Shown: in pieces, positions 23,411 through 35,035 of the stretch | Layout: the number at the start of each line of letters is the position of its first letter | Position numbering within the stretch: the stretch's first letter is position 1 | From: Diplolepis rosae | Taxonomy: Eukaryota; Arthropoda; Insecta; Hymenoptera; Diplolepididae | Direction of reading: 5' to 3' | NCBI GenBank assembly: GCA_030998225.1 | Contig: JAPYXD010000753.1 | Span: forward strand, 4,310,001 to 4,374,000 | Length of the DNA: 64,000 bases | Notes under the pieces: model-generated | What the model was told of the DNA's origin: nothing | The model's database searches: none | What the model saw: the letters and a program-made list of their open reading frames with translations, nothing else | Translations under genes and position numbers: made by a program

Positions 23411-23954
23411 TGATATTGAAATTCATAGAGCTTCTTTGGGATAATTTCCGTGATAACAGGCTGGCAACGAAAAAAATAATATTTTAGAACATTTTTTAAT
23501 ATATAAATGACACTTGATAAAAGTTTAATTATTCCTGTTGAATTTGCAGTAACTTTTGCTGTTAGAAATATTTGACTGGACTTTCAGTTAATTTTAAGAA
23601 AGTTTTTACTTAATTATCGTAGTAAAGTTTCAATTATATACGTGTTTGAATTTTTAACAGAGAATTATTAAATTTTTAATAAAAGTTCCAATCAATAGAG
23701 CAGTCTTAACATTTTGGTAATTTCAAATTTTCTTTTGTCCCCAGTTTCTGAATTCCATCGTTTGGAAAATTTAACGCATTTGAAATTTTATGCCTCCCAA
23801 AAATGATAAATTATTATTGCTATAAATTTTAAAGCAGTTATTCTCTAAAGTCGTAAAACTCATTGCATCATAAAACTTTGCAATCCACGCGTTTGTAATT
23901 TTTAAATTTCATAGGCTTCTGAGATATGCTTTAAACTTTTTATAGCTATTCGAG

Positions 23955-25140
23955 TGAACACAGGGACATTGGACGTCTCAAAAACGTTCCTAGGACCTCT
24001 ATGTTAGGATTATTACTGTCCACAGGACGTCTTACGTCTTGAATGCATTTTTCAGACAAAAGACGTCTAGATGACAACAAAAGGTCAGAAATTGAAGTCC
24101 TCAAGACGTCTTTAAGACGTCTATTATCCCAGCGGCCACTAGGATCACTTTACACACTAGATATTTGGATTAAAACACGTCAAATGAAAGGTTAGTGGAC
24201 ATCTTGGGACGACTCAAGGACGTCCTGGATACTTTGGTACAAAATTCGCCTTTCGGACATGAGACGTTCTCTAGATAACAATAGGACTGATAGAGAAGTA
24301 CTTGAGACGTCTTCCGGACGTCTTAAGGATTATTCAGAGACGTCTTCTGGGTGACATAAAGGTAGATTCGGAGACGTCTTCTGGATGTCTTGAGGATGAT
24401 CCGGAGACGTCTCTTGTCCCCGTGCCAACTGGATACGGACACTTTTAGCTCAAAACTATTTTGTTCTGGATCCTCCTCACTTCCGGTGTAATTTGCCACC
24501 TACTTAGATTCAGGGAGATCCCACGTAAATTACTGGGTCTTTGGATAATGTTATTATAATTTTATGCAAACTCAGCCCTGACTACTTCGACACTCCGTCT
24601 TTGGAAATCAGGGTGGATGAATGTTTGAGACACAGCTAATTGAATGGTATGTAATAAGGCGTTCCAATATAAGAAATGTTTTCTTATTTAAAATGACACC
24701 CCCTAAAACGCTTCTATTTAGTAACGCAACAGTTATGGCCTTTTTTAATTAAAGGATATTTGGAAAAAATTAAGAAAATTGGGATTTAAAAAATTTCAAC
24801 TGAAGAAAAAATTCATCAAAAATTAGAAAAATATTCAAACATTATTGCGACATCCATGAGACATCAGATGTCTTTAGGACGTCTTAGAGACGTTTCAAAG
24901 TCTACAATATCAGGATTTTTGTTATCTCCTGAATATGTTTCTTCTAAAATAAGTTTTTAAGACATCAGACGTAGGGACGCAAGAAGTCTGATAAAAAATA
25001 TAACGGAACGTCTCTGAAACGTCCTAAAGACGTCCAGTGTCTCTGTGTCCACTGGACTTCTGGACGTCTCATATTTAAAAGATATTTTTAAAACATAAGA
25101 GATCTTTAAAATAGAGAAAATTCGAAAATCAAAACAACTT
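23955..25140. repeat. ACGTC foldback elements in two groups
   Basis: 23955-24445 and 24845-25140 hold family sequence. Within 24290-24420 the words GGAGACGTCTTCTGG recur at short spacing, a local micro-duplication. 24446-24844 has no recognised feature. Confidence 0.8.
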
Positions 25141-25640
25141 CAACAATAGACAACGTCTATTTCTCAAATTGAATCAAATTCTTTCAACTCCCTTAAAGTT
25201 TCCCAATTAAGTGCTTTCAATGCCTTGATTTTTCATAAGCTTTCAAAAATTATTTCACGAATTTTCAGTAAAAATGGAATCACCTGAGAATCACTTCTTA
25301 GCTTTAGCAGCTCTGGCTTGTTTCTAACTTGGATCACAGTTTCAATTGCTCGGATCACTGTGGGATTTCGATTCAAAAGCTTCCGTTTGGCTCGGGAGGA
25401 CTAGATGTTACCAAGCGCGTTAAACCACGCCGGCAATTAATTTTCAGACGAGGATAAACGACTTTCTCTGCGGTGGTGAACTTCTGACGTCACTCTTGGG
25501 ACTGGTATTCTCTTAGGTACCCGGAATCTGGATTTACTGAGAGTTGAGACACGCGAGGAGTAGGAAGTGCTTAATACACAGTATTACCTCCATGGCGGTC
25601 CATGTTGAAATTAATCTCTTCTGAATTAATTTAATTAAGA
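25141..25640. other. Repeat-free segment, locally GC-richer, unassigned
   Basis: Contains a TGACGTCA palindrome (25488-25495) outside any foldback element, the perfect CRE/ATF consensus, in a GC-richer patch (25370-25600). It may be regulatory; no gene start could be tied to it. Confidence 0.35.
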
Positions 25641-25644
25641 CAAT

Positions 25645-26840
25645 AACCCAATGGACATTAGACGTCTTCGGGACGTCTCGAACACGTTTCACAGACTTCT
25701 GTGTCAGGATTTCAAATGTCCCAAGGACGTCTTATGTCTCGAAGACATCTTTCAGAAAAAAACGTCTTGAGGACGTTTCGAACATTTCAATAAACGGCTT
25801 TTTGCTCTTTTAAAAATGTCTTGTATCTAAAAGACGTCTTTAGGACGTCCAGCTATGTCCAATTAATTATTGTCAGACCATTCAGGTTTTGGAAAAGTCT
25901 TTCGAAAATAGAAGAGCCGCAAGACATTTATTGACAGATGTAGACGACTTGACAACGTCTTTTGGACATCCTGAAGACGTACATTTTCCTCATCTCTACT
26001 GGGTAAGCGACATACAATAGACGTCGTTGATGTATTTTAACGAAGCATCAATTTGTATGCGTATTTCCTGAGACTTGACGTCTTTAAGAAGACTTTAGGA
26101 CGTCCTGTAGACGTCCGAAAATGAATTCTTGAGAACCTGAAGCACTTGTGAGACATCTTGAGGAAGGTTCGGGTACTTCAATTATAAGGCTTTTTGCTCT
26201 TTTAAGAAGGACTTGTATCTAAATGACGTCTTTGGGACGTCCAGCTATGCCCAGTAATTTATTGTCAGACCATTCAGGTTTCGGAAAAGTCTTTCGAGAA
26301 TAGAAGGTCCGCAAGACATTGATGGGACAGACTTAGACATCTTTACAACGTCTTTTCGATATTCTGAAGACGTCCAATTTCCTTATCTCTACTGGGTAAG
26401 CGACATACAATAGACGTCGTTGATGTATCTTAACGAAGCATCAATTTGTATGCGAGTTTCCTGAGATTTGACGTCTTTAAGAAGTCTTTAGGACGTCCTG
26501 TAGACGCCTGAAGTCATAAGGACGTTTCTTCATCACAAAACGTCCATAAGATATCAAATGGACAGATATAGATGTCTGGAAGACATCTAATAACGTCCTA
26601 AAAACGTCACAGAGACATCAGTATATTTTTTTTTGTCCTCTGGACGACTTCTGCTTCAAAAGACATCTTTAAGACATCAAATGGACAAACATAGACGTAC
26701 TAAAAACGTCTTTTTGAAATTTCGAAGACTACTATCTCCTTGTGTCCACTCGAAGAATATAAAAAAAGTGACGTTGAATTATTCTGATCGTCTCTAAAAT
26801 GTCTCAAAGACGTTTAGTCTCCTTGTGACCACTGGGTCAC
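25645..26840. repeat. ACGTC foldback cluster with a 392-bp tandem duplication
   Basis: The text from TTTTTGCTCTTTTAA at 25799 recurs at 26191 (period 392). Both copies include GTCAGACCATTCAGGTTT and ACTGGGTAAGCGACATACAATAGACGTCG, so one duplication copied an element together with its flank. Confidence 0.9.
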
Positions 26841-26873
26841 GGTTCATGTTTTTATCTATTGATTTTTACTTAC

Positions 26874-27150
26874 GTGATTGAAATTCAGGCACAGGTCCAA
26901 AATGACACAAGAAAATTATAAAAGTTGGTTTTTCATGCCAAACTGTAATGACGTTGTCAATATTGGATGCTACCAATGTAACTGGAACTTGCCGAACACA
27001 CCTGCTAATTTTGATGCGGATTAATTGCCTCAGAATAGTTTGAATGGCTGCCAAACCACCCTTGCCAGCTTTTGTAAAACACGTGTAGATTATCGAAACA
27101 TGTTTAATGAAAGTCCAAAATTGATGAGACGATATTTCATACTTTTTCAA
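26874..27150 (-). other. Candidate exon in a repeat-free island (weak)
   Basis: The minus strand stays open for 94 codons and the open stretch runs into TCAATCAC|GTAAGTAA, a consensus 5' splice site whose last exon base is 26874. The translation has no recognised domain. The plus strand also has an open stretch of about 45 codons (from ATG at 26902), so strand is not settled. The island 26840-27600 has no ACGTC element. Confidence 0.22.
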
Positions 27151-27599
27151 GCAGAGGTATCATTTGAACAGCTGGAAGATATGAAATAGAAATTATGTAA
27201 CTTTGTTGATTTTGACAAGCCCTGATAATAATTTAAAGAGATTGAAAGTGACTTGATCTTATTACACGTAGTCCTATTTGTTAAAGAGGTAGACTATTCT
27301 GTAATTTAATAAGCTCCTTATTCTTTACTATGATGTGGACAGTGCACGTGCACTTCATTCAACAGTTGCCATCTGCCTAATGCAATAAATGTAACCATGA
27401 TTCAAATTAAACTTCCGCTTGTATTGTGATGAACAAGGGGATTCGTTTGTTTGTCCGATTGTTCCATTTATGTAGAGTTAGCAAACGCAATTCACACGAA
27501 TCTACTGCGGAGGTATTTTCTGTATTTCCTGAAATTGAGAGATTTAAGGGGATAGATCACTTCACATTTCATCTGTGAGAAATACTCATCCTTCAAACT

Positions 27600-29315
27600 T
27601 CCTATCAGGCACAGCGAAATTGAACGTTTTTTGGACGTTTTAAAGACATCCTACGAAATTGAATGTCAGTATTTTGCTAATATTTAAATGTAAGATATCC
27701 TCGAGACAATAAAAAGCATTGCATTGAAGTCTATTAGACGTCCTAAAACATCGAATGTCGCTGTGTCCATTGAATTGATAAACTTTCTTCTAGACATGAG
27801 AGAAAAATTTTGAGAATTGAAATTGTCCGAATAAAGAGGCACGGGGATGTTAAACGTCTTTGGGACGTCTCATGGACGTCCTACAAATTTCAATTTCAAC
27901 CATTTTGCAGTCTCTTCGACATCTATTGTCTAATAGATGCATTAGAGATTCCACATCACCTTGGAATAATGGAAGGCCTCGCACAGAAGATTGCAAAACG
28001 TCCTTAAGACGTCCTGAACACGTCCAATGTCCACTTTGGTTAACAAAATTTTATTTAAGCCGTGAAAGATCAATTCCGAGAAGTTGCATTGACGGTTTCA
28101 GGCTTTTTGTTGTCTTTTTGACGTCTATTGTCTAAAGGGGGATTTTCAAGTGTAAGACATCATCGGAACAATAAAAAACTTCCATAGAGAAGTTTAAGAC
28201 GTCCTTAAGACTTCCTGAATACGTCGAATGTCCAATTAGGTCAATACATTTTTTTTAAGTCGTAAAAAATCAATTCCGGGAAGTTGAATTGACGGTATAC
28301 AGTGGACAAGAGATCATAAGACGTCTTTCGGACGTCGTAAAGACGTCCTATAAATTTCAATTTCAGGCTTTTTGTTGTCTTGTTGAAGTCTATTGTCTAA
28401 AAGGAGATTTTAAATTGTAAGACATCCTCAGAACAATAAAAAGCTTTCTATAGAGGAGTGTAAGACGTCCTTAAGACGCCTTGAAAATTTCTAATTTCGC
28501 CAAGCCCATTTCTAGAGATGAGAGTAAAATTAAAAAAATTGAATTGTCCAAATAAAAAGGAACGGGGATGTTGATCGTCTTTGGGACGTCTTAAGGACGT
28601 TCCACAAAGTTTAAGGGCAGCCTTTTTGCAGTCTGTTTGACGTCTAAGGTCTAAAATAAAAGACGCCTTTGAGATGCCACATCATCTTAGAATAGTGAAA
28701 GGCCTCGCACAAAAGTCCGCGAGACGTCCTCAAGACGTTCTGCACACGTCCGATATCCAATTAGGTTAATAAATTTTCTTCAAGCCGTAAAAGACCAATC
28801 GTGAGAAGTTGAATTGACAGTATAAAGTGGGCACGAAAACATATGGCGTCTTTAGGACGTCGTAAGGACGTCCTACAAATTTAAATTTCAACCTTTTTGT
28901 TTTCCTTGTGACGTCTATTGTCTAAGATGGGATTTCAAGATGTAAGACATCCTCAGAACATTAAAACCCTTCCATAAAAAGTGTAAGACGTCCTTAAGAC
29001 GTCTTGAAAATGCCTAATGTCACTGTGCCCATTAAGTTGACATACTTTATTCTTTCTACAGAAGAGAGAGAAATTTCGAGAAATGAAATTGCCCGATTAA
29101 AGAGGCACGGGAGTGTGAAACGTCTCTGGGACGTCTTAAAGATGTCTGGAGGACTACAATGTTTTGCTTTTTGTTAACTCATAGACGTCTTTTCTCTAAA
29201 AGGTCTTTCAAAGACATAAGCCGTCCTTAGGACAGCAAAAATCCTAACCCAGAAGACCGTCGGTCATCTTTGAGACGTCCCGAAGACGTCTAATGTCCAT
29301 GTACAAACTGGGATA
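27600..29315. repeat. ACGTC foldback elements, serial cluster of about 250-bp pairs
   Basis: Several complete members in series. Recurring segments ACGTCCTACAAATTTCAATTTC and TAAGACATCCTCAGAACA appear at about 27890/28350/28870 and 28160/28420/28950. The words AAAGAGGCACGGG and GTGACGTCTATTGTCTAA mark repeated units. Frames at 27810-28135 are repeat-derived. Confidence 0.88.
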
Positions 29316-29387
29316 CCTCATGTTTGTACAATTTTATCGTCTGAATGAGAATCAGTTTCAAGCAGCTAAATGAATCAAAATGTGTAC

Positions 29388-29696
29388 CTTGAGGCGGAAA
29401 ATTATTCCATCGCTTGGATTCCTCGTATTCTGTATAAATTTGAAGTTGGAGTGTTTGAAAATACATTGAGACACTATCATGACGCAGAACGTCTCTGCAA
29501 AAGCTGCGATTACAAAGCTCCATTGTTCGATGTATAGACTTGCAAGAGAAGTGTTTCTCTGTAACCACAATAACTGCTAGAGTTGGTCCCATTTGAGTAA
29601 CTTCAGTGGCTTTGTCGAAAAGGCGAGGTATCGTATTTGGCTACAACTCTTCTGTTGATAAAATTTTGCATTTGACAAAATTCTGCCTCGTGGGAA
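29388..29696 (-). other. Candidate exon island, frame uncertain (weak)
   Basis: Minus strand: a possible acceptor AATTTAG|TTCCC at 29697/29696, then an open stretch to a TGA at 29605-29603. An overlapping frame stays open to CCTCAAG|GTACAC (last exon base 29388). One frame shift would join them, so this could be a decayed exon or two alternatives. No protein family was recognised. Confidence 0.2.
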
Positions 29697-29991
29697 CTAA
29701 ATTGCCACGATTTTCCCACAAGGTGAGGTATATTATTTGCTTTTTACTTTCTAATGAAAAATTCCTCCAAACAACACTTTTGGGTCAAGAAAAGTGCATT
29801 TTCTAAATCTAAATTCATTTTTTATATGAAATAAAAATCTTAAAGATTTTTTACTGTACGGAAATCGTATTGAAAGGCTTTTATTCTTTCTCGTCACAGG
29901 GTTACTTATTTAAACATCTCACGATCGGTTTTATGTTTCACACGCCAGTATTTCCTACAGTAACCTTCTTGGGCCATGTTCCAAAACTCAC

Positions 29992-30158
29992 CCTGAAGCA
30001 AAATAGCAGATCCAGGGGAGTTTAGTTACGTGATCGTCAAAAGTATTTTGTAACAACATTTTGCCAGACTGATCAAAGCTGAATAAGTTTCCCTTGAGGG
30101 AGGAACCTTTCTTGATTTTGGAACGAGCTTTCCTACGACCCTCAGGAGAATTTCGAGC
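29992..30158 (-). other. Candidate exon in a repeat-free island (weak)
   Basis: Minus strand: acceptor GATTAG|GCTCG at 30159/30158. One frame stays open to a good donor TTCAGG|GTGAGT (last exon base 29992). A second frame stays open to a nearer donor ATCAC|GTAACT and gives a helix-like, Leu-rich translation (LEILLRVVGKLVPK...). The frames conflict and neither product was recognised, so exon status is only suggested. Confidence 0.25.
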
Positions 30159-30357
30159 CTAATCTACGTAAAAAAGGTACTAGTGAATAATAAAACTGTT
30201 TTACGAGCAAATAAAAGAAAAAATAGAAGATTGATAAGTAAAGCAGATGTCTTACAATACAGTATCACAAGTGGAAATTATAAATTAATCAATAAGGGGA
30301 GATTGGACGTCTTTAGACGTCTTAAGGACGTTCAAAGAGCTTCAATAAGGTTTTTTT

Positions 30358-31280
30358 GCGTGCGTGCAGAATGAGTCGCATATTGCACGCATCATCTGAG
30401 CTAGAATTGTTTGAATGACAAGTGGTAAATTAGTACTCTCTAAATCTGAATCAGTGAAATTTTCACTGATTGAATCAGTGATTTGCCTTTTCACTGAATC
30501 ATCAGTGGAAACAATATTTTTCACTGTTAAATCAGTTAATTTTCACTGAAGTAATCAGTGAAATTTGACTGATTCGCAGTAACGTCTTTTTAGCTATTCG
30601 AATCAATTATATTTCACTAAAAATTAGTAGATTTTGACTGATTCAGATTTAGAGAGCACAGGTTTTTTACTCAGAACGTTTAAGAGGCAACGTAATGCAT
30701 TGGACGTCTTAGGGACGTCTTAAAGACCCTTCAAGGACTTCAATGTCAAGATTATTGCTGTCCTGAGAACGTCTAGTGTCTCAAAGACTTTTTTAAAGCC
30801 AAAAATTCTAGAAGATAATAGAAAGCCAGACATTGAAGTCCTCGAGACGTCTTTAAGACGTCCCTAAGACGTCCAATGTCCCCGCTCTCAATATGTAGGT
30901 ACATAACTTTGAAAAACTTAGAGATGTAACTTACAATATAAAAATGTTATTAATAAAACTACTATCAGGCGTGCGTGCAGAATGAGTCGCATATTGCACG
31001 CATCATCTGAGCTAGAATTTTTGGTATTACAAGTGGCAAATTAATACAGATTTTTTTCTTAGAATGTTTAAGAGGCAACGTAATGCATTGGACGTCTTAG
31101 GGACGTCTTAAAGACCCTCCACGGACTTTGATGTTAAGATTATTGCTGTCCTGAGAACGTGTTGTGTCTCAAAGACATTTTTTAGACAAAAAAATTCTAT
31201 AAATAACAAAAAGCCAGATATTGAAGCCCTCGAGACGTCTAGATACATAAATTTGAAAAACTTGGAGATGTAACTAATAT
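30358..31280 (+). repeat. Tandem segmental duplication, one copy with a MITE insertion
   Basis: GCGTGCGTGCAGAATGAGTC starts at 30358 and again at 30969. Both copies continue through CGCATATTGCACGCATCATC, CAAGTGG.AAATTA and GTTTAAGAGGCAACGTAATGC into the same ACGTC element. Copy 1 is longer because it carries the foldback at 30436-30656. Copy 2 keeps the unfilled site and has lost about 50 bp of the ACGTC element's right end. Confidence 0.92.
30436..30656. mobile_element. ATCAGTGAAA foldback MITE, copy 1
   Basis: Inverted ends CTCTCTAAATCTGAATCAG and CTGATTCAGATTTAGAGAG, an interior made of repeated ATCAGTGAAA / TTTCACTGAT words, and no coding capacity. Insertion is demonstrated by the empty paralogous site near 31047. 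Confidence 0.9.
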
Positions 31281-31433
31281 TATGAAAATTTTAATAATAA
31301 AAATGTTATATTCCTTCATCGTTTGTAATCTTGTCATTTTATCTTTAAGATTGCTTTGCATTTTCATCTAAAGATTTCCTCAAGCTAGTCATGCAATTCC
31401 TTGGAATTATGCTTTGCAGAATGAAATATAGCA
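31281..31433. other. Unassigned spacer
   Basis: AT-rich sequence at the end of the segmental duplication; nothing recognised. Confidence 0.4.
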
Positions 31434-31772
31434 ATGAGCATTTTCCGTGATAGATTGGAGAAAATATCTAGGATGGAGGAGAAGATGAAAAAGACTAGAC
31501 GTTTCTTTGAAGTAATTTTAAATCGTTACGTGTGCGCGGATCAGAGTAAGCGAGAGAGGTTCATTAATTTCACCCGCTCAGTTTCTTGTTTAGGAGTGAA
31601 TCGATGCGACCGATATTTCTATAGCGGACTTGCGACGACAGCGAAGTAACCATTGGACCATAAAAGATACGCAAGACACGATGAACGACATTCATCTCAT
31701 AGCCAAGTATCACGTAGAGATTTTATAAAAAGTGTTTCTTTCATCTCACCAGAAAACTCAGCTGTAGAAAAC
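31434..31772 (+). other. Candidate exon region, stop-interrupted (weak)
   Basis: On the plus strand a 71-codon frame (ATG at 31434) ends in TAA at 31647-31649. The same frame then stays open for 41 codons to a consensus donor GAAAAC|GTAAGTC (last exon base 31772). The second half is rich in His/Arg/Ser and not recognised. Possible acceptors such as CGACAG|CG at 31640-31641 put a different frame in register. It may be a decayed exon. The island is repeat-free and GC-richer than its flanks. Confidence 0.25.
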
Positions 31773-31854
31773 GTAAGTCAAGCCAATGAAAATAAAACTA
31801 TCAACCCTTGAAGAGAGTCAAGAAGTCAATCTAACCAAGCATCCAAACAGCACA

Positions 31855-33860
31855 GGGCCATTTAGCGTCTTCCAGACGTTTCGAAGACGTCTTGCGATCT
31901 TCCATGTGAGGCTTTCTATTGTTCTGAAGACATATGATATCTCAAAATCGACCTTTAGACAAAAAAGGTCCATAAAACAGGAAAAGACTGGCATTGAAAA
32001 ATGAAAAACGTCTTTAGGACGTCCTGAAGACGTCTGATGTTCCCGTGCCCTCTGTACCTGATCAATTTAATTTCTCGTAATTGTTTTCTTATGGTTGAAA
32101 GAAAATTTGCTAACCCAAGTAGACATTGAACTTTTTCAGGACGTCTTAAAAACGTCTCACTGTCTGCCATGCAAGGCCTTTTATTGTTCTGAAGATTTCT
32201 TGCATCTCAAAATCGGCCTTTAGACAATAGAAATTGATAGGACAGCAAAAAAGCTGAAATTGAAATTTGTAGAACGTACTTACAACGTCCAAGAGACGTC
32301 TAATATTCTCGTGTTCACTGTATCTCGTCAATTCAATTTTTATAAATTGTTTTATCACGGCTAAAAAAAACTTTGTTAACCCATTTGAACATTAGACGTT
32401 TTCAGGACGTCTTAAGGACGTCTCGTGTTCTTCTGTGCAAGGCTTTTTATTGTTCTGAGGATGTCTTACACTTCAAAATCTCCCTTTAGAAAATAGTCGT
32501 CAAACAGACTGCAAAAAGGCTGAAATTGAAATTTGTAGAACGTACTTACAACGTCCAAGAGACGTCTAATATTCTCGTGTTCACTGTATCTCGTCAATTC
32601 AATTTTTATAAATTGTTTTATCACGGCTAAAAAAAACTTTGTTAACCCATTTGAACATTAGACGTTTTCAGGACGTCTTAAGGACGTCTCGTGTTCTTCT
32701 GTGCAAGGCTTTTTATTGTTCTGAGGATGTCTTACACTTCAAAATCTCCCTTTAGAAAATAGTCGTCAAACAGACTGCAAAAAGGCTGAAATTGAAATTT
32801 GTAAAACGTACTTACAACGTCCAAATGACGTCTAATATTCCCGTGTTCACTGTATCTCGTCAATTCAATTTTTAGAAATTGTTTTATCACGGCTAAAAAA
32901 AACTTTGTTAACCCATTTGAACATTAGACGTTTTCAGGTCGTCTTAAGGACGTCTCGTGGTCTTCTGTGCAAGGCTTTTTATTGTTCTGAGGATGTCTTA
33001 CACTTCAAAATCTCCCTTTAGACAATAGACGTCAAAAAGACATAAAAAAGGCTGAAATGGAAATTTGTAGGACGTTCTTACGACGTCCCAAAGACGTCTT
33101 ATGTTTTTGTACTCGCTGCATATATCGTCGATTTAATTTCTCGGAATTCTTTTTTCTTGGTTAAAAAAATGGTTAAGCCAATTGAGCATTAGACGTTTTC
33201 AGGACATCTTAAAGACGTCTCGTGGTTTTTTTATTATTTTGAGTTAATCTAGCGTTTCACAAACGTTTTTTAGAAAATAGTCGTCAAACAGACTGCAAAA
33301 AGACTGCAATTGCAATTCGTGAAACGTCCTTAAGGCGTACCAAAGACGTTTAATATTCTCGTGTTCACTGTATCTCGTCAATTTAATTTCTCGAAATTGT
33401 TTTTTCATGGCTAAAAAAACTTGTAATCTAATTGAACATTTGACGTTTTCAAGACGTCTTAAGGGCGTCTTACACTCTTCTATGGAAGCTTTTATTGTCC
33501 TGCGGATATCTTACACTCCAAAAACCCCCTTCAGACAATAGAGGTCAAGAAGACAACAAAAAGGCTGAAATTGATATTTGTAAAACGTCCTTACGACGTC
33601 CCAATGATGTCTAATATTTTTGTGCCCACTGTATACTGTCAATTCAATTTCTCGAAAAAGACCTCCCACGACTGAAAGGAAATTTGTTAACTTAGCTTAA
33701 CATTGGACGTGTTCAGGATGTCCTAAGGACCTTTTAAATCCAAATAATTTAAAAGATGTGTACGCATTGTGTCTCAAAGACGTCTTTTAGGTTTAAGACG
33801 TTCTTAAGAAAGCAAAAAGCCTGATAGTGAAGTTCGTGAGACGTCTAACGTTCAAAGTGC
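31855..33860. repeat. ACGTC foldback tandem array, ~266-bp unit
   Basis: The junction word TGTTAACCCATTTGAACATTAGACG occurs at 32374, 32640 and 32906 (period 266), with diverged equivalents at about 32109, 33171, 33423 and 33686. That makes about seven units. Each is one foldback element plus a unique linker (CGTCAATTCAATTT...ATCACGGCTAAA). Two or three related units lie at 37215-37810. Units 32.4-33.0 kb are almost identical, the outer ones progressively diverged. Confidence 0.95.
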
Positions 33861-33862
33861 CA

Positions 33863-34135
33863 CTCTCTATATATAAATCAGTTAAATTTTCACTTATTGA
33901 ATCAGTGATTTGTCTTTTTACTGATTCATCAGTGAAAATGATATTTTTCACTGTCAAATCAGTTAATTTTTACTAATTCAGTAGTGGAAAAAATATTTTT
34001 CACTCTTGAATCGGTTAATCATCAGTAAAGTAATCAGAGAAATTTGACTCATTAACAGTAACCTCTTTTTAACTATTTGAAGCAGTAAAATTCCACTTAT
34101 AATCAGTAGATTTTGACTGATTCAGATTTAGAGAG
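33863..34135. mobile_element. ATCAGTGAAA foldback MITE, copy 2
   Basis: Left end CTCTCTATATATAAATCAG and right end CTGATTCAGATTTAGAGAG, with the same interior words as copies 1 and 3. It lies inside the right terminus of an ACGTC element (GTGCCACT before the left end) and is followed by CACT, consistent with a CACT target duplication. Confidence 0.88.
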
Positions 34136-34252
34136 CACTTGATACAAATTAAAATATCGCATTTCGGAAAATAGGAAAGATTCTGAAAATCCACGAATGA
34201 TTAATCATTTAAAATTTTACTCTCATAATAATTTTCGTCAGTAGCTATTAAC

Positions 34253-34478
34253 CTTCAGTTGCATCTGTCCGCCCAATTAAACTGTTGATCGTGAGACGAT
34301 AGTATTTTTTGATGTCTTTATTGGATATTACACTCGGCTGCGTCCTATCAAAGCGCATAAAATCCGTCACCTGAAATCGAAATTTAAGCACCGATTTAAT
34401 ATTAGACAGGAAATGGTTTCTGGACGCGAACTTCCGGAACAACTCTACAGGCAGTCGACACCAGTCGTAAAAGAATCC
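34253..34478 (-). other. Candidate exon in a repeat-free island (weak)
   Basis: The minus strand is open across the interval. An internal acceptor CGATTTCAG|GTGACG (exon start 34370) and a possible donor ACTGAAG|GTTAAT (last exon base 34253) would bound a 118-bp exon encoding VTDFMRFDRTQPSV and beyond. The plus strand also has an open frame at 34413-34598 with reasonable composition, so strand is unresolved. No family was recognised. Confidence 0.25.
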
Positions 34479-34599
34479 GCTTTAAGATCCCTCAAGATTC
34501 AAGAATCCAGAACAATGAAGAATTTAATTATGCTTATGAAGAAAGTTACTTTTGGAGAATTTAAAAAAAAAACTATTTTTTCTTCGCGCAGATATTAAA

Positions 34600-34845
34600 T
34601 TTAGAATTACTCTTTAAGGTTATACTATTTATTTTAATTTAGGTTTAATTACGTGTAGACCTAGATTCATAATATTTCAAAAAATGTCTTTCACACAAAG
34701 AGAAAACCTCGCTTTGGTGTATTTCCTTTAATCTTGGAAGATGTAAGATTCTAAGATTTTTTTGATGAATTTGTTATGCTTCATGTATTTGGAGGCATTT
34801 TTAATGATATTAATTGTTCTTTGAATAATATCTGACATTAAATGT
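34600..34845. other. Unassigned AT-rich spacer
   Basis: Nothing recognised. Confidence 0.4.
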
Positions 34846-34849
34846 AGAC

Positions 34850-35035
34850 GGGAATGTTAAACGTCTTCAAGACGTCTTAAAGACGTTTTGCAGAATTTTA
34901 TGTCACTCTTTTTACTATAATAAGGATCTATGATGTCTTTAAGATGTTTTCTGGACGTAAAAAGTCAGAAAGACAATGATATATTTAACATTGAAATTCA
35001 CGGAACGTCCCTGAGACGTCTCGAAGACGTTTAAT
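34850..35035. repeat. ACGTC foldback element, single copy
   Basis: A short complete member. Its left half AACGTCTTCAAGACGTCTTAAAGACG (34860-34885) is mirrored by CGTCCCTGAGACGTCTCGAAGACG at 35007-35030. It lies in otherwise repeat-poor AT-rich sequence; nothing was recognised at 35036-35510. Confidence 0.85.

Noticed and set aside
26902..27030. Plus-strand short frame with several Cys/Asn residues, possibly a zinc-binding peptide
   Set aside because: About 45 codons, no spaced Cys/His pattern of a known domain, and it competes with a minus-strand open stretch.
29992..30158. Possible match of a helical, Leu-rich translation to a DNA-repair scaffold protein
   Set aside because: Resemblance was only in general helix pattern, and the order of neighbouring candidate exons did not fit. 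No assignment made.
30436..34135. ATCAGTGAAA-rich segments read first as a diverged satellite
   Set aside because: Matching inverted ends in three dispersed copies and an empty paralogous site show they are discrete foldback MITEs.
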